In this document: positions 43,869 through 58,000 of the stretch, in pieces
How the letters are laid out: every line of letters begins with the position of its first letter
Numbering within the stretch: the stretch's first letter is position 1
Assembly: GCA_023846275.1 (NCBI GenBank)
Contig: JAIUJO010000090.1
Span: 1,589,255 to 1,653,254, forward strand
Source: Vanilla planifolia
Taxonomy: Eukaryota; Streptophyta; Magnoliopsida; Asparagales; Orchidaceae
Direction of reading: 5' to 3'
Length of the DNA: 64,000 nt
Position numbers and translations under genes: made by a program
Notes under the pieces: generated by a model
Databases searched by the model: none
Seen by the model: the letters and a program-made list of their open reading frames with translations, nothing else
Told to the model about the DNA's origin: nothing

Positions 43869-45030
43869 GTTCAATAATATTTATTTCATCTTAATGGGTC
43901 TCATTTGGATTACTTTTAATAAATGATGTAGTTAAAAAAATAATAAAAAATTATTTTTTAATAATAAGTAAATTTATTTTAAACCTAAAAAGAGATAAAT
44001 GAAAGTGGTGTAATACAACCAAATCAAACAAAAAAATGTGAAGTCTGTTAAACTGTATGAGAAAATTACATGCTAATGCAATATTCTAGATCATCAAATC
44101 GAGCATCAATTGAAATATCTCATAAAGCATAGAAAATCCCTACAAAAAAATATTTAAAAAAATATTCCATTAGATAAAGCTCATTAGGATTGGTCTAATG
44201 ACATTTGTTTCTTCTCGATAAATCTTGGTTTGGAATTATTGTGAATTTTAGAATGAAATGAGCATAAATAATAGTAAATTATTATTTTTAATGTTAAATA
44301 CTTATAGATTATAATTGGAATGGGATAAATTAAAATGATCTAATATAACTAAATCATAGTAATTTTAGGGTCATATGATAAGGCATTAAGAGCTACATAA
44401 TAACATAACAAATCAATGGAAAATATTTGTAGAAATGAGGCAAATTGTGTGAAAACATTTCATACCAAGATTCTTAGGTGATGAAGTAAAACATGTATAA
44501 TCATTAAAATTAAAATGTCTTGTAAAATATTTAAAAACCCTAGAATATAAAATATTTAAAAATATAAAAGGTAATAGTTAACTAAGTAAAGCTCATTAAG
44601 ATGACCTAATGATGTTACTTTGTCTCAATGAGATATCGCTTCAAATTACTTAAAATTAACAAGTAATAAAAAAAAATAAATAAGTTATTATTTTAATATT
44701 AAGCACATACATATTAAAGCTTAAATAAGATAAATTAAGGCAATGTAATATAGCCAAACAAAAGAAAAAATTTGAAAACATAACATAAATTGTATAAGAA
44801 AGATGCAAGCCAATGCCCTAACGAGATCAAGTATAACATCCCTAGTTATCAAATCATGTATGAATCAAAATATCTCAAAATATTTTACAAACCTCCAAAA
44901 AATAAAAACATTTAAAAATATAAAAAATAATAAGTTATTGGATGTAGCTTATTTAATTGAGTATAACATGTATATTTGTTTGCAAGGAGATCACATTTCA
45001 AATTACTATAAAATACAAACTTAACTAAGC

Positions 45031-46018
45031 TTTTAGAAGCAAACAATTAGAAGAAAATTTTATAAAAGAAGAAGAATAAAAACTAAGAATAAAAATAGAA
45101 TAAGAACTAAAAGAGATGAAGCAAAGAGAATAAGATGTACTATATGAAAAAAAAAAGAAATGTAGGTTTAATAGGTTATGGAATAAAAAGAATAAGATGC
45201 ACAAAAAAGATACAAAAAATGAAGAATGATAGATTAAAAAAGAATAACATGTACAATAACAAAGAAAAATAGAATATTGACAATCAATAAGAATTAATGA
45301 AAATTTATTAATTACAAAGAAAAAATAATTGTTATTCTAATAATAAAACTTATTATTTAATATTATAATCCATTAATGACCATGTAATTCTCATATGAAT
45401 TATAATATTATGTATAGGGAAACAAAGAGAGTGAAAAATTTAAAGAGACAATGCTTAGCATACAAGAATCACATGAATGGGGACAAATGAAAGATAAAAA
45501 GTGCATAGAGTGACAAGAGAGGCAATTGTTAAAGAAGAAGAAATTGAGAGCAAAAAGCAAACTATAGAAAGGGATAAAAAAGTGAGTGAAGGAGTCGCGA
45601 AGATTGAAGAAAGCTTGTGGGAGAAGGTAAAGGCCACAGAGAGGAAAAGACAACGAGAATGATTTTGGCACATAAGAAGGGATGCAAAAAGACAGAATAA
45701 ATGAATTGAGAAGAGATAGAGAGATATATACAAAACAAAGAGATTGAATTTGAAGAATTTAATAATGAATGGGAGAATATAGTAAAGAATGACATTATGA
45801 AAGATATAAAAATCATGTAAACAAATAGAGGTAATTAGAAAAATAATAGATAAAGTGCAATAGAAAGAGTAAGAAATTAATTTAGTGGCAAAGGGAAATA
45901 CACATTGACATACATCTAGACAAAGAGCCATAAAAGAGTGCAAGAAGGCATAGAAAGAAAGAGAGAAGAACTGAAAGAAACTAAAGAACAAGAAGAAGAA
46001 GGAAGAGTAGGAAAATGA
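45031..46018. other. Purine-rich non-satellite insert in the array
   Basis: About 990 bp without satellite block order. The plus strand is dominated by A and G (runs such as AAGAAGAAGAA and GAGAGAAGAAC). Near the left end a short degenerate motif AGAATAAGATG(T/C)AC recurs near 45129 and 45189, with a variant AGAATAACATGTAC near 45241. A patch at about 45325-45372 (AATAATAAAACTTATTATTT) may be leftover satellite, so the insert could be two pieces. The minus strand is correspondingly TC-rich and has long stop-poor frames, the longest 204 codons (45455-46069), rich in Ser, Phe and Leu. On the plus strand a stop-bounded frame near 45490-45660 would read as a Lys/Glu-rich helix-like stretch but lacks a start codon. 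I read all these frames as effects of composition, not as genes. No target-site duplication, terminal repeat or transposase-like protein is visible. A decayed coding or transposon fragment cannot be excluded. Confidence 0.65.
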
Positions 46019-49000
46019 AGATAACATCTTTGATAGAGATTTTGAGCTAATATAATATAACCAAATCAAATAATGTAATGGTCATATGAATCAAAAATAA
46101 ATATTTTATAGCGATATAAGTAACTCAAAGCAAATAATTTTGGGAATTGAGATAAATTATGTGAGAAATTTCATTCGAAGACATTAAGAAGATTAAGTGT
46201 TAAATCCTAAAGAGTCAAATCATGTACATATCGAATGATCATAAAACAAGCCTAGAATATAAGGAATGAGATATTTAAAAATATGAAAATGAATATTTAA
46301 TTAGATGGAGTTCATTCAGATAAGTCTTATGATGTTTCTTTCCTCTCAATAAGGCATCATTTGGAATTTCTATAAATTACCAAAGTAAATAAGTATAAAT
46401 AATAACAAAATATATATTTAATGTTAAGTAAATATATATTAAAACAAAAAAGAGATTTATTGAAGTAATGTTGTATATTCAAATAAAAATTATTTAAAGG
46501 CCATACGAGAGAACATTTGGAGTTTCATAGTAATATAATCAAATTAAATGAACAACTTTAAAGAAATAAGATAAACTATGCATGAAAGTAGCATCCCATA
46601 TTATAAGAGGATCGAGTGTAACATCTTCAATTATCAAATCAAGTGCAAATTAAAATTTTTGTAAACTATATAAAGATCCTAAAAAATAAATGATTTGAAA
46701 ATACTAAAATGAATACTTAATTTAATAAAGCACATCGAAAAGAATGATACAGTAATTATTTCTTCTTAATTAGACCTCATTTGAAATTACTATGAATAAT
46801 GAAAATAAATAATAATAAATTATTTTTAATATTATGTAAATAAATGTGAAGTTTAATTTTGGTAAAATAAGGAAATATAATACAACCAAATCAAAGCAAT
46901 ATAAAGGTCATACAGGAGTGGAGTTAAAATTTCATAACAATATAGCCAAAATAAATCAAAACATTTGGAGAAATTAGATAAAGTTTGCAAGTTATATTGA
47001 AGGATACTAAGGACATCGAGTGTAACTTCTTTGATCATCAATTAAGTATGATTCAAAATATCTAAGATAGTATGTCCAATAAAAGAAAATAAAATATTTA
47101 AAAATATCGAATGAATATTTAATTAGATAGAGCTCTTTGGGATGAGTCTAAAGACTTTTTTATCATTATTAGATCTCATTTGTAATTATAGTGAATTACA
47201 AAATTAAATAAGCAAAAAACATCTAATTATTTTTTAATATTTTGTAAATACATAATAAACCTTAAATAAGATAAATTGAAGCAATGTATTACAAAAAAAA
47301 CAAAGCAATATAGACTTCAGATGAGTGGTGATTTAGAGTTATGTGGTTATAACCAAATCAATGTGAAACATTTGAAGAAATCAAATAAATAGTGTGATAA
47401 AGTTACATTCTAAGAAACAATGGAGGCCAAGGGTAAGATCCTCAATCGTAAAATATAGCACAAGTCAAAATGTCAAGTAAAGCTACCCAAAATAAAGAAA
47501 ACAAAATATTTAAAAATATTTAATTAGATAAAGCTTGTCCTGAGTTAAGACTAATGACATTTGTTTCATCTTGATTGAAGCTCACTTAGAATAATTATAA
47601 ATTATCAAAGTAAATTAACATAAATAAAAATAGATTGTAGCATCCTCATTCATAAGATAAGGTATGATTTGAATTGTCTAATGAACCAACCTAAACCTTA
47701 AAAACTAAAATATTTAAAAATATAAAGATAACTATTAAATTGGATAGAGCATATCAAGATGAGTCAATCAATATTTTTTTAATCTCAGTCAAACCTCATT
47801 ATGAATTACTATAAATATAAAACATAAGCATAAACAATAATTAATTATTATTTTAACATTAAGTAAATATATATTACTACTAAAATTATATAAATCAAAG
47901 AAATATAATATAAGTAATTTAAAGCAAAGCAAATGTCACACTAAATGTGATTAATAATATTATAGTAACATAACCAAATCAAAGTAAAAGTTTGAAAAAA
48001 TGACATAAATTATACAAAAAAGTTTCATTCTAGATGTTAATGAGATTGAGTGTAATATCCTGATCATTAACTCAAGTATGACATGAATATATTAAAAAGA
48101 CATGCAAAAATCATATAAAATGGAATATTTGAAAATAAAGACATGAATATTTAATTAGATAGTGCTTATAGAGATGAGTCTAATTAAGTTTGCTTCATCT
48201 CAATCAAAACTTGTGTGGAATTGCTACAAAGTACCAAGTAAATAATCATGAATAATAAGAAATTATTATTTTAATATTAAGTAAATATATTTTAAATTTC
48301 AAATGAGAAACATCAAACTAATGTAATATGATCAAATCAAAGTGATGTAATGGTCACATTAGTGAAGATTTAGAGTTTAATAATAATATAACCAAATAAA
48401 AGATAAAAATTTTAAGGAATGAGAAACATTATACAAAACAATTACATTACAAGATAACAAGAAGGTCAAGTACAGTGTCATCGATCATTTAGTTTAATAC
48501 AAAATAAAATCTTATGTAAAGAATGCAAAAATGTTGGAAACTAAAATATTATAAAATATTGAAATAAATATTTAATATAATGTTACCCATCAAGATGAGT
48601 TAAATAATGTCTATTCATCTCTATTAGACCTTCTTTCTAATTGTTATGAATTGTAAAAAACATTTAAAAAATACTTTAATAAATTATTATTTTAATAGAA
48701 ATATAAATTGATAATAAAGCTAAAATGAGCTAAATTGAAGAAATATATTACAAGAAAATAAAAAACAATAAAGGACACATAAGTGTCAAATTAGACTTTC
48801 ATAGTAATATAACAAAATCAAAACAAAAATTTAAAGAAATCAGTTAAATTGTGCAAAAATGTAGCATTCCAACAAACCAAGAAGATTAATAATAGTCCTT
48901 GATCATTGAATGAAATGTGAATCAAACTTTATTTTAAAATATGCCAAAAGCTTTGAAATAAAATATTTCAAACTATATAAATAAATGTTCAATTAGATAG

Positions 49001-52000
49001 AGCTTGTCACGATGAGCCCAATGATAATTTTTTCTCTCAATAGTATCTCATCCAGAATATCTATGAATTACCAAAGATAATAAGCATAACTAATGATAGA
49101 CTATTATTTTAATAATAACAAATAACTAAATCAAAGCAATGTAAAGGTCACATGAGTGAGAATTAGACCTTCATAGCAATATAACAAAATTGAAGTAAAA
49201 AATATTTTGAAGAAATATGATAAACTTAATGAGATACTTGTATTTCAAAAAGACTAAGGAGATAAACTGTAACATCTTTGTTTCTTAAATAAGGTATGAT
49301 TCAAAATGACTTTTAAAGCATGTCAAATTCATAGAAAATAAAGTATTTAAAAATATTTAAATAAATATTTAATTAGATATAACTTGATGAGTCAAGTCCA
49401 ACTACATTAACTTTTTTTGCTAGTTAGACCTCAGTCTAAATTACTACTTATTACAAAATAAATTAGCTTAAATAATAATAATACATTATTATTTTTATGT
49501 CACATAAATTTAGATTAAAGATAAAATGAGATAAATTTAACAAATGTAATATATTTAAATCTAATTGATGTAAAGTCACATGGTAATAGATTTAGAGTTA
49601 TATTTTAGTACAATCAAATCAAAGAAAAAAATTACAAGAAATGTAATAAATTATATAAGAAGTTTGCCTTCCAGCATACTAAGGATTACCATAAGAAATC
49701 CCGAATTATTATGTCAAGTATGATCAACATGTCAAGTAAAGTATATAAGAATAATCATGAATAAAATATCTAAAAAATATTAAAAAGAAAATTTAATTTG
49801 TTAGAGATAATTGTGATATCTCCAATGAAATTTTAATGGTCTTAATCTAATGTTGCTTTGAATTACTATATATTACTAAAGTAAATAACAATAAATAATA
49901 GTAAATTATTATTTTTAATATTATGTAAAAAGGTATTAAAGTTTAGAAGAGATGAATTAAAATAATGTAATATTACCAAATCAATGTCATTTGGCCACAT
50001 GAGATTGGAGTGAGAGTTAGATAGTATAAAGAAATAAAAATAAAACTTTTGATTAAATGAGATAAATTGTATGTGAAATATGCATTCCAATATACTAAGG
50101 AGATTGAATGTAACATTCTCGATCATCAAATTCAGTACTAACCAAATGTCTCATAAAGCATGCGAAATGCCTAAACAATATATTATTTAAAAATATAAAA
50201 AAGCATTTTAAATTGGACATAGCTCCTCGAGACGAGACTAATAACGTTTGCTTCATTTTGATCTGACCTCATTTGGAATTATAGTGAAGTAGAAAAACAA
50301 ATTATTATTTTAATATTAAGAAAATATATATTAAGAATAAATTTTGTAAACTTAAATCAATATAATATAACCAAATCTAAGTGATGCAAAGGTCACAATG
50401 TGAAACTATTTGAAAAAAAATATATGACAAATTTTGCTAAAAAGTTGCATTCGAAGAGAGCAAAAAGTTCAAGTTGATAACCATGATTATCAAATTAGTT
50501 ATGAATTAAAATTTCTCAAAAAGAATGTTAAGATTAGAAAATAAAATGCCAAAAAATATAAATTAATATTTAATCAACTATAACTCATCTAGATGAGTTT
50601 AATGGTGTGTGTTTCATTTAGATCGAACCTCTTTTAGAATTACTATGAATTCCTAAATTTAATAAACATAAATGAAAAGAAAATATTATATTAATAATGA
50701 TTAAACATATATTAAAGCTAAAATGAGCTAAATTAAAGTAATGTAATTTAACAAAATCAAAGGATATAAAAGTCACAAAGGATGAGAATTAGGATTTTGT
50801 AAATAGCCAAATCAAAGAAAACTATTTAGAGAAATGAGATAAAGTTTATAAGAAAGATGCATTCTAAAATACAAAAGAGATCAACTATAACATTCTCAAT
50901 TATAAAATTAAGTATGAATCAAATTATCTCGTAAAGCTACCCAAGCTTTATAATATAAAATATGGAAAAATATAAAAATTATTGCTTAATTAGGTAGAAC
51001 TTGTCGAGACCAATGCAATGATTTTTGTTGTCTAAATCAAAACTCATTATGAATTTTTAGAAATTACTAAAATTAAAAAAACAAATATGTAAATATTAAT
51101 TAATTATTATTTCAACATTAATAAAAATGTATATTATAGCTAAAATAATTTAAATTGAGGCACTATGATATGATCAATTCAAAACAATGCAAAGGTCACA
51201 CATGAGAAGATTTATAATTACATGGTTATAAAACCAAATCAAAGAAAAACAAATTCAAAAAATAAGACGAATTGTATGGGAATGTTACATTCCAAGATGT
51301 TAAAGAGATCAAGTATAACATCTTCAATCATAAAATCAAATATGAATAAAATATTTAAAAAATGAAAATAAGAATATTTAGATGGAGCTCATTAAGACAT
51401 GCACAGCAATGTTTGTTTCATCTCAATTAGAATTTGTTTGGAATTACCAAAACTACCAAAGTAAATAAGCAAAAAAATAATAACTTTTTTTATTAAGTAA
51501 ATATATATTTAAACTAAAATAGAAAAAATTGAAGCAATTTAGTTTGACCAAATCAATGTGATGTTAATATCACACAAGAAGTCATTTAGATTTAAATAGT
51601 AAAAGAACCAAATCAAAGTTAAAAATTTTAAGAAATGAGAAAAATTATTTGGCAAAGTTGCATTCCAAATATTATAAATAATATAGAAATGTCATTTAAA
51701 AATTACAAATATTATCAAAAATAAAATTACTTAAAATATTGAAATGAAAAATTAATTGGATATTTATCATCAAGATGAGTCTATTAATATTCATTTTGTA
51801 TCAATTATACCTTATTTCTAATTACTATTAATTACCAAAATAATTAAGCATAAATATTAATAAATTATTATTTTAATTTGAAATAAAATTTAGTGAGGAT
51901 AAATTGAGATAAATATAAGAAATATAATATAATAATTATGGTGATGTAGAGGTGATACGAGAGTAGAATTTGAGTTTTATAATAATAAAAGCAAACAAAT

Positions 52001-55000
52001 GAAAACAATTTGAAAAAATGAGATACATTATTTCAAATGGTTGCATTCCAAGATACTAAGGTGATCAATAGTAAAATCCTTGATCATAAAATTAGGTACG
52101 AATCTTAATGACATGTAAAGTGTGCCAAAACCTTTGAAAATAAAATATTAAAGTTATAAAAAAGTATATATTTTATTTATATTGAGCTTGTTAAGGGAAA
52201 TCGAACTACATTTTTTGTCTTTATCAATACACATTTTGAATTATTATGAATTTCCGAATTTAATAAGACTAAATAATAATATGTTAATATTATTTTAATA
52301 ATAACAAAGTATATATTGAAGCTAAAAACAAATTAAATAAAACAATTTAATAAAATCATATCAAATTCTATAAAAGTTACATGATAGCATAAGTAGATTT
52401 TGATAATGGTGTAACTCATATTAAGTAAACAATTTGAAGAAATGAGATAAATATTTGAGAATATTGCATTTTGAGAAACTAATAAAATCAAACCAAAACA
52501 TTTGATGAAATCAGATAAATTATATAGGAAAAATTCACTCCAATATACTAAGGAGATTAAGTGTAACATTTCTAATCATAAAATCATATACTAATCAAAA
52601 TATGCTTTAAAGAATTCTGAAGGCCTAAAAATGTAATATTTAAAAATATTGGAAAGAATCTTTAATTGCATATAACTCATCGAGATGAGTCCAGGATCTT
52701 TCTTTTGTCTTGATTCATGTTGTTTTGATTTACTGTGAATTACAAAATTAAATGGTTATGAATTGTAATAAATTATTCTTTTAATATTAATCAATCATAT
52801 ATTGAAGTTGAAAAGAGAAAAAATGAAGCAAAGTAATATAACTAACATAAAGCATTATAAAGGCCACATAATAGGAGACCAAAGTTACAAATCAATTTAA
52901 GCTAGTCAATACTAAAAATTTGAAAAAATAACATAAGTTATGTGGAAAATTATATTACAAGATATTAATAGGACTTAAAGTTAAATCTTTCATTAATAAA
53001 TCATCTACGGTTAAAAATGCCTCATAAAAAAAGTAAAATCCAAATAGAATAAAATATCAAAAAATTTAAAAAACAATAATTAATAGGATTTAGCTCGTCT
53101 CGATGTGTCCAATGATATGTTTTGTCTGAATCAAATATCATTTGAAATTAGTATAAATAACCAAAGTAAATAAGCATAAATAATAACAAAATATTATTAC
53201 AATATTAAGTAAATATATAATAAAGTTAAAATAAGATGTAATAAAGCAAAGTAATATAACCAATTTAAGTGTACGTAAACATCATTTATATTTTAAGATA
53301 CAAACAGTAAGAAATATAACACCTTAGATTATCAAATCTAACACAAAATTAAATACCTCATTAATAATGCCAAAATTATACAAAAAAAATAACTAAAAAA
53401 ATATAAATAAATTTCAAATTAAATAGAGCTTATTGAAAGGAGTTGAATAATACTTATTTCATCTCAATTGAACCTTATTTGTTATTATTATTTCAAAGAA
53501 GTTAACATAAATAAAAATAAATTATGATTTTAATGTTAAGTAAATATAAATGAGATAAATTGTAGTAACATAATAAACAAAAACAAAGTGATGTAAATAT
53601 CTTAAGACATGAGATTTAGAGTTACATAGCAACATAAGTGAGTCAAAGAAAAACTTTTGAAAGTTGAAATAAATTATATGATGAAGTCATATAAAAATAG
53701 CTTTTAAAGCATGAAAAAACTCTATAATATAAAATATTTTAAAAATATTAAAAAACTAATATTTAATAGATATAGCTCATCAAGATGTTAATGACATTTT
53801 TTGTCTCAATCAAACCCTATTTCAAATACTACAAATACTAAAGTAAATAAGCATAAATAAAAAAAAATTATTATTTTAATATTAACTAAATATAAAATAA
53901 ACATCAAATGAGATAATTAAAGTAATATCATATATCCAAATCAAAGTGATATAAACGTCACATAAGAGGTGAACAAGAGCTTCATATTAATATAATCAAA
54001 CAAAATTATAATATTTTAAGAAATAAGATAAATTTTACATGTTATATTGTATTATACTAAAGAGATCGAGTGTAATGTTTTTGTTCGTAAAATCAAAATA
54101 TTTTATAACACATGATAAACACTAGAAAATAAAATATTAAAAAATATAGAAACGAATATTTAACTAGACAAAGTCTATTGTGATATTTAAATGATGTTTA
54201 TTTTATCTTGATAAGAGCACCTCCAAAATTACAACAAATTACAAAAAATGCACAAGCTTACATCATAAGAAATTATTATTTTCAAATTAGCTAAAAACAT
54301 ACTAAAGTTGGAATGAGATAAATTGAATCAAAGTTATATAAAAAAATCAAAACGATGTAAGGGCAACATTCTAGGATATTTGCAGCAACATAGTAATATA
54401 GCCTAATTAAAAAATTAGATAATTAGATAAATTTTACTAAAAAAATAAAATCTTAAGTTACTAATGAGATTTGAGTGTAACATCCTTGATCATTAAATTG
54501 GGTACAAATTAAACACTCAAAAAGTGTGCCAAAATTAAAAGAATAAAATATTAATTATATATATATATAAATAAATATTTAATTAGATAAACCTCATTGA
54601 GATGAGACTATTAATATTTCCATTATTTATATCAAGCCGCATTTTGAATTATTATGAATTACCAAAATAAATAAATAAATAAAAATTTTATTATTTTAAT
54701 TTTAATTAAACATATATTAAAGCTATAATAAGTTAAATTAAAGTAATGAAATATAACAAAATTAAATCAATGAAAAGGTCACATGAGAGAGAATTATAGT
54801 TTCATAGTAATATAACAAAATGATTATGAAATATTTGAAAAAATGACATGAATTATGAGGAAAAGTTATATCCCAAGGTACATGTAGCATGTAAGGAAAT
54901 ATCTCAAAAAATTTATAAAACTCAAGAAAAAATAAAAATTTTAAAATATAAAAATAAATATTAAATTTGATGGATCTCATTGAGACATGTCTAAGAACAT

Positions 55001-58000
55001 TTGTTTCATCTATATTGAACTCATTTTGAATTATTTCAAATTATCAAAATAATTAAGAATAAATAATTATATATTATTATTTCAGTGATAAGTAAATATA
55101 TATATTTATTGAAGCTAATAAGATAAATTAAATTAATTTAATACAAAAAACTAGAAGTCATGTAATAGTTAAATGAGATGATAATTAGACTTTCCATAGT
55201 AATACAACCAAATAAAATTAAACATTTTGAGAAGTGAGATAAATTACATGTGAAAGTTTTATTCAAAGATATTAAGATAATCAAGTGTAACCAATGATTA
55301 TCAATTCTACTTTGAATAAAAATGACTCACAGAGCATACAAAAATCTTAGGAAATAAAATATCCAAAAATATAAAAATAATTATTCACTTGGATAGAGCT
55401 CACCATGATGAGTCTAATGATAATTTTTTTATCTAGATTGGATGTCATTTTAAGTTACAATAAATTACAAGATAATATAAGCATAAATATTAATAAAGTA
55501 TTACCTTAATATTAAGTAAATATATGTTATATCTTAAGTGAGATAAATTGAAGTGTTGTAGTGAAACCAAATTGAAGTAATGTAAATGTTACATGAGAAG
55601 ACATTTAGTGTTATATAGTAATATAGTTAAATAAAGGCAGACATTTTTAATAAATTAGATAAGTTGTATGGGTATTATTAATTCTAAGACAATAAGAAGA
55701 TTAAGTGTAACACTTTTTATCATCAAATAAAGTACAAATAAAAATTAGTGGAATATTATGCCAAAGCCTTAAAAAATAAATCATTTCAAAATATAAAGAT
55801 AAATATCTAATAGGATAGAGATCATCGAGATGAGTGGAATGATGCTTTCTTCATCTTGATTAGAACAACTTTGGAATTATTATGCATTACAAAACTAAAT
55901 ATCATTAAAAATGAACATTAAATTTCTTAGAGTTTGTTGAGATGAGTACAGCAATATTTATTTCATCTTGATTAGACCATGTTTGGAATACTATGAATTA
56001 CAAATCTAATATACTTAAATAACAATAAATTTTTATTTAATATTAAAATATATATATTAAAAAGAAAATTAGATAAATAGAAGCAATGTGATATAACAAA
56101 ATTAAAATGACATAAAAGTTAAAAGGGAATTAGAGTTTCATAATAATATAACAAAATAAACTTTTTAATAAATGAGATAGATAGAGTTACGTAAAATATA
56201 ACAAAGTAAAATTAAAAAAATTTAAAGAAATATGAAAAATGGCATAGGAAAGTTGCATTATGAGTTACAACGTAGATTAAGTATAACATCCTTAAACATT
56301 AATCTAATACGAATTGAAATATCTCAAAAATTAGATTAAAATCCTAAAAAATAAAATATTTAAAAATATAAAAACCAATATTCAATTAGATAGAGCCTAT
56401 GAAAAAGTCTAATAATGTTTCTTTCATCTCAATTGATTGTAGTCCAAAATTACTATGATTTAAAAAAATTAAATAAATATAAATAATAATAAATTATTAT
56501 TTTAAATATTAAGGCTGAATTTAGATAAATTTAAGCAATATAATATAATCAAATTAAAGTGATATAAGTGTAACAATAGAGTAGAATTAGAACTAGTAAT
56601 TTAATAAACTGAGTGAGAACTAATTGAAGAAATAAGACAAATTATGTTAGAATAGATGAGTCCAAATGAATATTTGGAAATATGTGTATATAATAAATAA
56701 ATATTTAAAAATATTCCAAATGAATATTTGTATAGATAGAGTAAGAATAGATGAGTCTAATAATATTTGTTTTATCTCAATTCAAACTAATTTGTAATTA
56801 ATACGAATTTCTAAAGTAAATAAAAATTAATAATAAAAAATATTATTTTAAAATTAAGTAAATATAGATTAATACTAAAGTTAGATAAATTAAAAAAAAA
56901 TAAAAAAAATTAAATCAAAGAGATGTAAAAGTCAGGTATAGGAAAATATATGCATACATAATAATATGACCAAATCAAATAGAATTTTTGAAGAAAAGAG
57001 ATAAATTAATTTGAAAATAAAAATATTTAAAAATATTAAAATAAATATTTATTTGAATAATGCCCATTGAGATGACTCTGATGATATTTATTTTATAACG
57101 ATTGTTCCTTATTTGAAAGAACTACAAATTATCAAATTAAATAACAAAAAATAATAATGAACTTTTATTTTAATATTTAGTCAATATATGTTACAATTAA
57201 GATAAGATAAATTAAAATAATATAATATACCAAATGAAAGTAATGTAAAAATGACACGAAAAAAGATTTTGAGTTTGCATAAAAATAAAAACAAATAAAA
57301 TAAAAAACTTTCAAAACAAAATAGAGTAAATCATACAAGAAAGAGACTTTCTAATATTCTTGATCATCAAATCTAGCACTAGTTAAAATATCTCATAAAA
57401 TATATCAAAACCTTAAAAAACAAATTATTTAAAAATATAAAATATTAATATTTAACAGAATAGAGCTCATTAAGATGAGTACAATGAAAATTCTTTTGTG
57501 TCGATCGAAACTCATTTTAGAATTTTTGCTAAATAATAAAGTAAATAAAAAATAATAATAATAAAATACTACTTTAATATAATTTAAATATATATATTAA
57601 ATCATAAATAAGATAAATTGAATCAATTTAATATATAAAATCAAAGTGTTGCACGAGTGACATAAAAATAGAATTAGAGTTACATGATAATATAACATGA
57701 AAATGAAACTTAAAAAAAGTGAGACAAATTGTATTAGAAACTTGTATTCAAAGATACTAAGAAGATCAAGTGCAATATCCACAATCATCAAATTAGGCAT
57801 AAATTAAAATTTCTCATAAACCATGCCAAAATGAGATAACTAAAGTAATGTAATTTAGTTAACATAAATCATTGTAAAAGTCACATAAGAGAAGATTTCA
57901 AATAATATAATAACATAAAAAATTAATGTAGAATATTTGAAGAAATAAGATAAAATATATAATAAATTATGTTCAAAGACACTAAGGAGATCAAGCAAAA

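Larger units (their letters stand above)
35941..45030 (+). repeat. Satellite array, forward orientation
   Basis: A-boxes are near 35940, 36365, 36612, 37030, 37462, 38028, 38428, 38842, 39262, 39557, 39928, 40235, 40645, 41280, 41714, 42120, 42540, 43027, 43381, 44162, 44575 and 44930. Regular stretches at about 410 bp alternate with truncated units (36365-36612, 37500-37730, 39440-39560, 39960, 43740-43870). Conserved blocks such as AATATAACCAAATCAAA and AAATGAGATAAATT are easy to find in most units. No gene is seen. The last unit is interrupted by a purine-rich insert at about 45031. Confidence 0.88.

Noticed and set aside
45455-46069. 204-codon minus-strand open frame, the longest outside the TG tract
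   Set aside because: It is the complement of a polypurine strand, where stop codons are rare. It overlaps two other open minus frames in the same bases, is rich in Ser/Phe/Leu only, and its start lies in satellite sequence.
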